55,025 bases of DNA from contig NZ_PZKF01000021.1 in assembly GCF_003034995.1 (NCBI RefSeq), forward strand, positions 1 to 55,025, read 5' to 3'. The number at the start of each line of letters is the position of its first letter. Within the stretch, counting starts at the first letter, position 1. The position numbers and the translations under genes are program-made. This DNA comes from Phaeovulum veldkampii DSM 11550 (GTDB lineage Bacteria; Pseudomonadota; Alphaproteobacteria; Rhodobacterales; Rhodobacteraceae). Of this stretch, positions 15,896 through 24,021 are shown piece after piece. The notes beneath the pieces were generated by a model. It had not been told where the DNA came from, did not search any database, and saw only the letters and a program-made list of their open reading frames with translations.

Positions 15896-16569
15896 CCCTG
15901 CATCGACCGATCGGCCGGGTGGGCGCGCGATCCGCCAAGCGTGCGCTGGGCGTGCAGGCAGCTCTGGAATGGGCGTTCCGGATCGAAAAGGCGCAACTGG
16001 AACTGCCGATGCCCCCAGACGTCACCGAGGAAGGCTTCGGCTTCGGCCTCGAATACGTCCTGCTGCAACGGGCCGTACTTGGCTGCAAGATCGACGGCGG
16101 CCAGCACAAGATCGGCGGCTACACCCACGAGGACGCCGAGGTCATCGCCGCCACCGTGGCAGGGCTCCCCGACAGCCTCGGCGGCAAGCGCATGGCGATC
16201 CGGGTGGCCGAACTGGCCCGCGCAGGACTGACACCGGACTGGATGCCCGGCGCCGTCCCGCGCTGCGTGCCGACCATCGTCAAGCAGAACCAGCACGGCA
16301 CGCACGCAGGCGCCATCGTCGTGGGCACGGAGCGAATCCGCGTGCGTAGCTCAGGAGGGAGCAGTGCTTGGAAGACGGTCGAAATCCTTGCCTGCCCCGT
16401 CACCTTCTCCCCCCATCCCCATCAGATCGAGGCCGCCTGGCGCGGCTATGAAGACTGGTGGCAGGCGCTGGGCTGGGTGCGTGAGGGGCTCATCGCGGGC
16501 GGGATGCTGCGCGAACTCGAAGTGACGATGGCGATGCCGAAGATGCGACCTTGGGAAGGGAGCCGGTGA
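15892..16569 (+). CDS. conserved phage protein of unknown function
   Basis: A 225-residue protein whose ATG overlaps the preceding stop. Visible blocks are EWAFRIEKAQLELPMPPDVT, KRMAIRVAELARAGLTPDWM and AAWRGYEDWWQALGWVREGL. I do not recognise a domain. The position at the end of the early operon and the coupling to the replication gene suggest a replication or regulatory accessory role. It is the last phage early gene before the defence island. Confidence 0.6.
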   Translation: MTLHRPIGRVGARSAKRALGVQAALEWAFRIEKAQLELPMPPDVTEEGFGFGLEYVLLQRAVLGCKIDGGQHKIGGYTHEDAEVIAATVAGLPDSLGGKRMAIRVAELARAGLTPDWMPGAVPRCVPTIVKQNQHGTHAGAIVVGTERIRVRSSGGSSAWKTVEILACPVTFSPHPHQIEAAWRGYEDWWQALGWVREGLIAGGMLRELEVTMAMPKMRPWEGSR

Positions 16570-16627
16570 CATGTCAGACGGACCGTCATATCGCAGCTCC
16601 GGACTGTCCGACCCACGCTCTGACCTT

Positions 16628-17131
16628 TCATGTCCGTTCAGACCCTGCCAGGCCGCTTCTCCGGTCTTTGGGCGCCCCAATGTCCGTCTCTCCGACTTCA
16701 AGCTCTCGACCATCACCTTGAAGCCATCCCGAAACAATGTCCCGGACGGCTGCAACACCAGCCTCGGTTCGCAAGGCGCATTCCCAGATTGTCGCAACCC
16801 TCCAACCGGCCAGCAACAAAGCCGATCGAACTGCCCAGTCCCGCGTCACATTCGCGCTGAACTTCGACGCCCAGAATTCCGGGCGTGTTGCCGGAGTGCT
16901 TGCGTAACGGCAGCCCGGGTGCCGGTGCCAGAAGCACCCGTGCACGAAGATGACGGCCTTGTGTTTCGGCAGCACAAGATCAGGCTTGCCGGGTAAGCCC
17001 CTGGCATGGAGGCGGTAGCGGAAGCCCAGCGCGTGCAGGGATCGCCGGAGCGCCAGTTCCGGCTTCGTGTCCTTTCCGCGGATGCCAGCCATCATCCGGG
17101 AACGGGTCTGGCTGTCGACGATGTCGGTCAT
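16628..17131 (-). CDS. vsr: very short patch repair endonuclease Vsr
   Basis: A 167-residue Vsr endonuclease, started at ATG 17131 (MTDIVDSQTRSRMMAGIRGK). Vsr nicks beside T in T:G mismatches that arise by deamination of 5-methylcytosine. Key features are D51 in LPGKPDLVLP, matching the catalytic Asp of E. coli Vsr, the block HGCFWHRHPGCRY and WASKFSANVTRD. It is divergent from the adjacent C5 methyltransferase, the expected partner, with 67 bp between the starts. Length and motifs are complete. Confidence 0.95.
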   Translation of the reverse strand: MTDIVDSQTRSRMMAGIRGKDTKPELALRRSLHALGFRYRLHARGLPGKPDLVLPKHKAVIFVHGCFWHRHPGCRYASTPATRPEFWASKFSANVTRDWAVRSALLLAGWRVATIWECALRTEAGVAAVRDIVSGWLQGDGRELEVGETDIGAPKDRRSGLAGSERT

Positions 17132-17198
17132 TTGCCTCCTGGCCTCGGCCGATGGACCTAGTATACAGCCAGTGATCCGAATTCGAGAGGTCTCTGAT
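17132..17198. promoter_or_regulatory. divergent vsr/methyltransferase promoter region
   Basis: The 67 bp between the vsr ATG and the chosen methyltransferase start must hold promoters in both directions, unless translation of the methyltransferase begins earlier. TAGTATACA at 17158-17166 is the only good -10-like sequence. GAGAGG at 17185-17190 is the ribosome binding site that decides for the TTG start at 17199. Confidence 0.4.
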
Positions 17199-18752
17199 TT
17201 GCCAGCCACTTTCGGCATTGTCGATCTGTTTGCAGGTCCGGGAGGCCTTGGAGAGGGGTTCGCTTCGCTCGAGGCTGGCGGTCAGCATCCCTTCCACATC
17301 GGGATTTCGGTGGAGAAGGAGGCATCAGCACATCGGACACTTCGGCTCCGCGCCTTTATGCGTGACCATGTTTCGCGGCACGGCGCCCTGCCAGAAGCCT
17401 TCGTGAAGTTCCATGCAGGGCTGACGGACGAGCCGGACTGGTCCGGGGTAGACGCCGCCGCATGGGCAGAGGCGACAGCCGAAGCTCGCTGTCTCGAACT
17501 TGGCAGTGAAGCAGCCGCAGCGGCCATCGACGAGGCTATCGGTCGGTTGAGGCCGCGCTTCGACGACACGATCCTGATCGGCGGTCCACCCTGCCAGGCC
17601 TATTCGCTGGTCGGACGGGCCCGTTCGCGCGGAAAAGCGGACTACGTTCCCGAGCAAGATCATCGGCATTACCTTTTCCGCGAATATATCCGGGTGCTGG
17701 ACCGGTTGAGACCGGCCGCCTTCGTCATGGAAAACGTCAAGGGCATGCTGTCCTCGACCGTCGAAAGCCGACTGGTCTTCGAGATGCTGATGGAAGACCT
17801 CGCTTCCCTGGGCACGGGTCACGGCCATCACTACGAGCTTCGGGCGATCCGCCTTGCGGATGGTCTGGCCACCCTGCAAGAGGCGGCACAGCCATCCGAC
17901 TTCATCGTGCGTGCCGAACAATTCGGTGTTCCGCAGCGCCGCCACCGCGTCATCATCGTCGGGATCCGTTCCGATCTGGCGGCCCGGGCGGTCGGCGCGA
18001 CCATTTCGGTGTCGGGCCCAACCCGTACGGTCAATGAGACCATCGGTAACATGCCGCCTCTGCGCAGCGGCATCAGCCGCGCGTCAGACACCGTCGAGGC
18101 CTGGGAAAAGGAGGTCGCAGGGTTCGCCAAACTGCTCGCGAAGATTTCCAAGAGCTACGAAGACGGTGCCCTCGCGTCGGAATTCCGCGAGATCAGGGAA
18201 GTCCTGAAGCACGGCGCCGAAACCCGCCGCTCCTCCGCCATGCTGCCTTCGGCCTACGGAACGTCGAATGACGACTTGATGCGCTGGCTGGAGCGTCCCG
18301 GCTTGCGCGCGCTGGCCCAGCACGAAACCAGGGGTCACATGGCCACGGACCTCGGCCGCTACCTGTTTGCCGCTGTCTTTGGCAAGGTGCGTGGTTACAG
18401 CCCCAAGGCGGCCGATTTCCCGCTGGCCCTCAGCCCGGATCACCGTAACTGGCACAGCGGCGTCTTCAATGACCGCTTTCGCGTCCAGCTTGCACACGAG
18501 CCTTCGACGACGGTGACCAGCCACATCTCGAAGGACGGGCACTATTTCATCCACCCGGACCCGCTCCAGTGCCGCAGCCTGACGGTGCGCGAGGCCGCCC
18601 GGCTGCAGACCTTCCCTGACGACTACCTGTTCCTCGGCAACCGGACACAGCAGTATGTTCAGGTCGGAAATGCGGTCCCGCCATTCCTTGCAAGGCAGAT
18701 TGCATCGCTAATCCATGCATCCCTGACAAAACCGGACACCCTCAACCTCTGA
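17199..18752 (+). CDS. dcm: DNA (cytosine-5)-methyltransferase
   Basis: A C5 methyltransferase of 517 residues from TTG 17199, chosen because GAGAGG lies eight bases upstream; GTG 17172 is the alternative. Conserved motifs in order are DLFAGPGGLGEGF (I, AdoMet binding), GGPPCQAYSLVG (IV, catalytic C132), MENVKGM (VI, residues 177-183), FGVPQRRHRVIIVG (VIII) and QVGNAVPPFLA (X). The target recognition domain lies between VIII and X. It would methylate a specific cytosine and so mark self DNA for the nuclease genes that follow. Vsr beside it repairs deaminated sites. Confidence 0.95.
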   Translation: MPATFGIVDLFAGPGGLGEGFASLEAGGQHPFHIGISVEKEASAHRTLRLRAFMRDHVSRHGALPEAFVKFHAGLTDEPDWSGVDAAAWAEATAEARCLELGSEAAAAAIDEAIGRLRPRFDDTILIGGPPCQAYSLVGRARSRGKADYVPEQDHRHYLFREYIRVLDRLRPAAFVMENVKGMLSSTVESRLVFEMLMEDLASLGTGHGHHYELRAIRLADGLATLQEAAQPSDFIVRAEQFGVPQRRHRVIIVGIRSDLAARAVGATISVSGPTRTVNETIGNMPPLRSGISRASDTVEAWEKEVAGFAKLLAKISKSYEDGALASEFREIREVLKHGAETRRSSAMLPSAYGTSNDDLMRWLERPGLRALAQHETRGHMATDLGRYLFAAVFGKVRGYSPKAADFPLALSPDHRNWHSGVFNDRFRVQLAHEPSTTVTSHISKDGHYFIHPDPLQCRSLTVREAARLQTFPDDYLFLGNRTQQYVQVGNAVPPFLARQIASLIHASLTKPDTLNL

Positions 18753-18825
18753 GGCACTTCGCGCACCTTGTAACGACGATCCGTTCGCGCCAGAGTAGAT
18801 CGTGATCGTACTGCCAAGGGTTCGC

Positions 18826-20319
18826 ATGCAGGAAATTGTTGTTTCAAGACGGGCAGATGCCACTCCTCACGCCGCGGCATTGATCGAGGGCCTGAGGGAT
18901 ATCGGTTATTCCCTCGAAACGGCCATTTCAGACATTATCGATAACTCTATCACCGCGGGCGCCCATCGCATCGAGATTGTCACGGAGACCTATTCGGACG
19001 AACCCTACATCGCGATCATCGACGATGGCCTGGGCATGACCGAAGACGAACTTGTCGCAGCAATGCGACCCGGCAGCAGGAACCCGCTGGCCACGCGTGA
19101 TGAACCCGACCTCGGTCGGTTCGGTCTCGGGCTCAAGAGTGCCAGCTTTTCCCAGTGCCGTCGGCTCACGGTCGTGTCTCGTCGTTCAGGGCAAACCAGC
19201 GCAGCCATCTGGGATCTTGATGATGTGGCCGAACGGAACGAATGGGCGGTGCAATTGCCCGATCATTTCGATCTCATCCCGGGCATCGAGAAGCTGGGGC
19301 AGCATGGTACGCTTGTGCTCTGGCAGAAACTTGACCGACTGACTGGCGGATATTCCCACAATGCGGCCAAGCGCGCGGAGGTCATCAACCAGAGGATCGC
19401 TGAAACGGAGCGCCACCTGCGCCTCGTGTTTCATCGGTTCATGGAAGATGCCAAACCGCTGCGCATTCTCCTGAACGGGCGACTGCTTCGTCCGCTTGAT
19501 CCGTTCGCTCGAAAGAATCCTGCGACCATTTCAGACCCGGAAGAAAAGCTGACGCTGATCAAGGGCGATGTAGAAATCCAGAGCTTCACGCTTCCCCATC
19601 ACAAGCAGATGTCCAAGACGGACTGGGAGGATATCGGTGGGCCGGAAGGCCACCTGAAATCGCAGGGCTTCTATCTCTATCGCGGCAAGCGTCTGATCCT
19701 TCACGGCACCTGGTTCGGACTGTGTCGCCAATCGGAACTGACAAAGCTCTCCCGGGTCAGGATCGACATTCCCAACAGCATGGATGCGGACTGGAAGATC
19801 GACGTCAAGAAATCCTCGGCTCAGTTGCCGCCTGTGGTGCGGGACCGACTCAAGAAGGTGATCGAACGCATCCTCGCGGGTTCGAAGCGCACCTACAGCA
19901 AGCGGGGACAGAAGCTCGTCGATCATGAACGGCTGCCGATGTGGCACCGGATTCAGGCAGATGGGCAGATCCGCTACCGCCCGAACATCGAACATCCGGC
20001 GTTTGCCGATTTCGCCGAAAGCCTGCCCCCGGATCTGCGACGCGGCTTCTTCAACTGCATTGCGCTGGTCGGGGCGTCATTGCCTATCGAAACATTGCAC
20101 GCAGACATGGCTGGCACGGCCGAGCAGATCGTCCCGGATCGGGTGGACGAAGACACACTTGCCCAGGCAGTTCAGGCAACCCTCTCGGTCCTTCTGGGCG
20201 CGCGCAAGGACATCAAGGAAATCAAGTCGCTGATGAAGGATGTCGATCCGTTCAGATCGGCCTGGGAAGATACGGAACGCATCATCGCTGCGACGATCGA
20301 GACGAAGGAAGACACGTGA
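18826..20319 (+). CDS. GHKL ATPase, MORC/MutL-like defence protein
   Basis: A 497-residue protein started at ATG 18826 behind AAGGG. The first 200 residues are a GHKL ATPase: N-box AISDIIDNSITAGA (N40, with Asp rather than Glu four residues earlier), IIDDGLGMTEDEL (66-71) and GRFGLGLKSASFSQ (97-110). Such ATPases close like a clamp on ATP binding. Bacterial MORC-like members were predicted from gene neighbourhoods to work in restriction systems with C5 methyltransferases, Z1 proteins and REase-fold nucleases, the exact context here. The C-terminal 300 residues are not assigned. The stop overlaps the next gene's GTG. Confidence 0.88.
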   Translation: MQEIVVSRRADATPHAAALIEGLRDIGYSLETAISDIIDNSITAGAHRIEIVTETYSDEPYIAIIDDGLGMTEDELVAAMRPGSRNPLATRDEPDLGRFGLGLKSASFSQCRRLTVVSRRSGQTSAAIWDLDDVAERNEWAVQLPDHFDLIPGIEKLGQHGTLVLWQKLDRLTGGYSHNAAKRAEVINQRIAETERHLRLVFHRFMEDAKPLRILLNGRLLRPLDPFARKNPATISDPEEKLTLIKGDVEIQSFTLPHHKQMSKTDWEDIGGPEGHLKSQGFYLYRGKRLILHGTWFGLCRQSELTKLSRVRIDIPNSMDADWKIDVKKSSAQLPPVVRDRLKKVIERILAGSKRTYSKRGQKLVDHERLPMWHRIQADGQIRYRPNIEHPAFADFAESLPPDLRRGFFNCIALVGASLPIETLHADMAGTAEQIVPDRVDEDTLAQAVQATLSVLLGARKDIKEIKSLMKDVDPFRSAWEDTERIIAATIETKEDT

Positions 20320-23060
20320 AGCAGATCCTGAGTAGCCTCGAGGGCATGACGTCCATGTACATGGCGTCGCAGCCCGGCCCCCATACGGCGCAGTCGATCC
20401 GGGAGATCATCGCCCAACTGCGTGTCATGCCGATGTTCGCGGGCCAAGTCGAAGATGATGACGCAGAGGAACTCGCACGCCTGATCGAGGAGAAATACGG
20501 CATCAGCATGGGCTTTGGCGCCATTGTCGATGCAGAGGATTTCCGTCCCTGGCTGCATGACGCCCGGATCAACGGCGAGATCGGGGACTTCTATTGGGGC
20601 CGGTACCGCAAACTCCTGAACCTGAAGGGACTGCCGAAGTCGGTAATCGACGCGACGGACGAGGTGACGGATCGTGTGCTGGATCGTCTTGGCGATCCGC
20701 GCAATTTGAGCCCCTGGAGCCGCCGCGGGATGGTGGTGGGACATGTGCAAAGCGGCAAGACCGCCAACTACACGGGGCTGATCTGCAAGGCGGCAGATGC
20801 AGGCTATCGTCTGATCGTCGTGATCGCGGGCATCCACAACAACCTTCGCAACCAAACACAGGCGAGGATCGACGAGGGCTTCATCGGCCGGGATACCGGG
20901 CGACTGGCCCACGCAAACAAGGCGCAGCGTCAGAAGATCATCGGTGTCGGTCGGTTTGGTGACAGCCAGTTCCCCGTCTCCCTTACCAACACGATCAAGG
21001 ACTTCAACAAGGACACGGCCACCTCGAACACCAGCCAGATCGGGCAATACAACGTGCCCGTCGTGCTGGTGATCAAGAAGAACTCCAGCACGCTGAAGAA
21101 CCTGCTGGAATGGCTGGAGGAACACTCTGCAACCGGGGCTACCAAGATGGTCAGCCAGCCCATGCTGCTGATCGATGACGAGGCCGACAATGCCTCGATC
21201 AACACGGCCTACGCACGGGACGAGGTTACCCGGATCAATGGGCAGCTCCGGCAGCTGCTGTCGATGTTCCACCGCAGCTGCTATGTCGGATACACGGCGA
21301 CGCCGTTTGCCAACATCTTCATCGACCCGGACACCGATGATGATGCCCTGAAACAGGACCTGTTCCCGCGGCACTTCATCATCGGCCTCGACGCGCCGTC
21401 GAACTACTTCGGTGCGCAGAAGGTGTTTCTCGATGCCCGTGAACGGCATGTCCGTTTGATCGACGACAACGAGGACATCCTTCCGATGAAGCACAAGATC
21501 GACCATCCGGTCGACGTGCTGCCGGAAAGCCTCATCCGTGCCGTGCGCGCATTTGTCGTCGCGCGGGCGATCCGGAACGCCCGGGGCCAGCAGGGGGCCC
21601 ATGCCTCGATGCTGATCAACGCCTCGCGCTTTACGGATGTTCAGGGGCGGTTGCGGTCCCGGGTAGCCGACGTGGTCGACAGGATACGGGCCGCCGTCGC
21701 AGTCGATGGGGCCAAGGGCCATGCTGCGCTTCGCAGCCCGGAGATTGCCGCCCTGCATGCGGTCTGGAAGTCCGAGTTCACCGAGGCCGAGGGCGCGGAC
21801 TGGCCCGCCGTCCAGGCCCGGCTGCACGAGGTTCTGGTTGCCGCGCGTGTTGTCGAGGTCAACGCGTCAAAGCGGTCGCAGCCGCTCGACTATGACCAAG
21901 GTGGGGAACATGGCGTGACGGTGATTGCCGTCGGGGGCTTCTCCCTCTCGCGCGGCCTGACGCTGGAAGGACTGACCATCAGCTACTTCCTGCGGAACTC
22001 CATGATGTATGACACCCTGATGCAGATGGGCCGGTGGTTCGGTTACCGGCCCGGCTACGAGGATCTGTGCCGTGTTTGGATCCCTGCCGATGGCGTTGGC
22101 TGGTATGCCCATATCCACGAGGCGATGGACGACCTGCAGACCCAGCTGAAGCGCATGGAACTGGCCAAGGCGACGCCCGAGCAGTTCGGCCTCGCCGTCC
22201 GCAGCCACCCGGAATCGCTGATCGTGACGGCGAGGAACAAGATGGGCACGGGGAAGGAATTCCCCATGAAGGTCAGCCTTGAAGAGAAACTGGTCGAAAC
22301 GACACGCATCGTTGCCGAGGAGGGCCTGATGCGGCGCAACTTTGCGGCAGGCGAGGCACTGCTGCAGGACTTGGTTTCAGATGGCCTTGCGTTCGAGAAG
22401 CGAAGCCGCGGTCACCTGGTGAATGGCGTGGCCGTCGGGCGGATCGACGCTTTCCTGCGGACCTTCCGTACGGATCCGGCGAATGTGCCGGCCGATCTTC
22501 TGACGGACCCCAAGCTGATCCGAGACTACATCGCCGCCCGGGCCGACAGCGAATTGCGGCTGTGGGACGTATTCATTGCCAGTTCGACCGGAAAGGAGTT
22601 CGATCCGGTCGCCTTCGGGCATCTGGATCTCGTGCCATACGGGCGGTCGGTCGACCCTCGCGACTTCGCAAAGGGCGTTCTGACGATCAGCGGCACAAGC
22701 CGCCGAGTCGGTTCGGCCGAGGATGAACGCGAAGGGCTGACGGACGATCAGATCGCGGCCGCCGAGAACGCCTTCAGGCGCGACCGTCCCGAAGCAAAAC
22801 CGAAGTCCACGATAAACCCCAGTTACTACAGGTCGGTAGAGGGACGACGACCGTTGTTGATCTTGCGGCTCGTGCGGCCGAAGGTCGAAGATGCCGATGG
22901 CAAGACCGTCTACGGGAAGGACATCCTTGCATGGGGTCTTTCCTTCCCGTCCAGCAAAATCGCAGGCGGCACGGTGGAATACATCGTCAACACCATCCGC
23001 ATGCGCGAGATGTTCGGCGATGAAGAGATCGAGGAGGAGGCGCGCGGTGATACCGACTGA
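20316..23060 (+). CDS. Z1 domain protein, helicase-like ATPase
   Basis: A 914-residue Z1-family protein from GTG 20316, which overlaps the preceding stop. ATPase motifs are MVVGHVQSGKTANYTGLICK (Walker A, K148), MLLIDDEADNASI (Walker B, about 283-295), VGYTATPFANIFID (motif III-like) and MYDTLMQMGRWFGYRPGY (motif VI-like, with the conserved QMGRxFGYR). The fold is that of superfamily 2 helicases. In predicted restriction systems it should move or remodel DNA and direct a nuclease. The C-terminal Z1 region is complete by length. Confidence 0.9.
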   Translation: MKQILSSLEGMTSMYMASQPGPHTAQSIREIIAQLRVMPMFAGQVEDDDAEELARLIEEKYGISMGFGAIVDAEDFRPWLHDARINGEIGDFYWGRYRKLLNLKGLPKSVIDATDEVTDRVLDRLGDPRNLSPWSRRGMVVGHVQSGKTANYTGLICKAADAGYRLIVVIAGIHNNLRNQTQARIDEGFIGRDTGRLAHANKAQRQKIIGVGRFGDSQFPVSLTNTIKDFNKDTATSNTSQIGQYNVPVVLVIKKNSSTLKNLLEWLEEHSATGATKMVSQPMLLIDDEADNASINTAYARDEVTRINGQLRQLLSMFHRSCYVGYTATPFANIFIDPDTDDDALKQDLFPRHFIIGLDAPSNYFGAQKVFLDARERHVRLIDDNEDILPMKHKIDHPVDVLPESLIRAVRAFVVARAIRNARGQQGAHASMLINASRFTDVQGRLRSRVADVVDRIRAAVAVDGAKGHAALRSPEIAALHAVWKSEFTEAEGADWPAVQARLHEVLVAARVVEVNASKRSQPLDYDQGGEHGVTVIAVGGFSLSRGLTLEGLTISYFLRNSMMYDTLMQMGRWFGYRPGYEDLCRVWIPADGVGWYAHIHEAMDDLQTQLKRMELAKATPEQFGLAVRSHPESLIVTARNKMGTGKEFPMKVSLEEKLVETTRIVAEEGLMRRNFAAGEALLQDLVSDGLAFEKRSRGHLVNGVAVGRIDAFLRTFRTDPANVPADLLTDPKLIRDYIAARADSELRLWDVFIASSTGKEFDPVAFGHLDLVPYGRSVDPRDFAKGVLTISGTSRRVGSAEDEREGLTDDQIAAAENAFRRDRPEAKPKSTINPSYYRSVEGRRPLLILRLVRPKVEDADGKTVYGKDILAWGLSFPSSKIAGGTVEYIVNTIRMREMFGDEEIEEEARGDTD

Positions 23061-24021
23061 CACGCCATGGTCCGGCCTCGAGGCCGGAAAGGTGGACACG
23101 CGCCGGGTTTCGGCATCGGCACGGTGGAACTGGTTCTGGGCAGTAATGCCACGAGCCGATGTCGCGCTAGTCCTGCAACTTGGTGACCTCCCGAAGCCCA
23201 CCCCGGACCTGCCAAAGCTCCGGAACCTCGAAATACGATTCCAGACATTGCCTGGTGGACCGATCCTGTACATCCGGCTCAAGGACAGCGCGCAACTGGA
23301 ACTGTTCGAGACCCTCTGCCGCGATGTGATGGCGGCTGGCGAGCTTGCCGAAACGGAGGCCGAGGCCCTCGAACGCGCCATCGGGCGAACCTTCCGCTGG
23401 CATTACCTGTTGCGCGGCGGAAAGCTCGAAGTGCTTTCGGAAGAAGCCCAGAAGGGCCTGATCGGCGAGATCGAAGTACTGAAGTTGCTGATTTCCACGC
23501 TCAGCGCAAAACCGGCGCTGACCGCGTGGACGGGCCCTTCCGGCGCACCGAAGGATTTCGAGCTGAAGGCCGACTGCATCGAGGTCAAGGCGAGGCGCGG
23601 GGCATCGCAGCCCTTCGTGAAGATCACGAACGAGTTCCAGCTGGCCGATGTGCCGGAACGGCGGCTTTGGCTTGCGGTGCTGGCCGTCGACAAGGTGCAG
23701 CCGCCGCATGGCCGCACGCTGACCGAGTATGTCTCGGAAGTCACCGAGCTTCTGGAACGGACCGAGCCCTCAGCCATCATGGACTGGGATCTGCACTTGG
23801 CCGATGCCGGTTTCGACATCCTGCACGACTACTCGGCCTGGCGCTGGATCGTGTCGTCCCCCGATTTCCATGCAGTGACCGAGGACTTTCCACGGATTGC
23901 CGCACCCGTGCCGCTCGGACTATCCACGGTTTCCTACGCCCTCGCCCTTTCTGCCTGCACGCCATTCCGGACGGATTGGGGCACGATGCGGGAAACGCTG
24001 AACGAAGCAGAGCAGGCATGA
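23047..24021 (+). CDS. PD-(D/E)XK motif nuclease
   Basis: A 324-residue protein from GTG 23047, overlapping the Z1 gene by 14 bases. The second half carries a PD-(D/E)XK nuclease core: E141 in GLIGEIEVLKLL, D170 in APKDFELKADCIEVKAR, then E179-V-K181 as the ExK element. The N-terminal 130 residues probably serve as a partner-binding domain. It is the likely DNA-cutting subunit of the operon. The overlap of reading frames suggests fixed stoichiometry with the Z1 protein. Confidence 0.85.
   Translation: MIPTDTPWSGLEAGKVDTRRVSASARWNWFWAVMPRADVALVLQLGDLPKPTPDLPKLRNLEIRFQTLPGGPILYIRLKDSAQLELFETLCRDVMAAGELAETEAEALERAIGRTFRWHYLLRGGKLEVLSEEAQKGLIGEIEVLKLLISTLSAKPALTAWTGPSGAPKDFELKADCIEVKARRGASQPFVKITNEFQLADVPERRLWLAVLAVDKVQPPHGRTLTEYVSEVTELLERTEPSAIMDWDLHLADAGFDILHDYSAWRWIVSSPDFHAVTEDFPRIAAPVPLGLSTVSYALALSACTPFRTDWGTMRETLNEAEQA

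Noticed and set aside
20172-21827. 551-residue minus-strand frame opposite the Z1 gene
   Set aside because: Antisense shadow of a gene with clear ATPase motifs; no start signal or recognisable domain.
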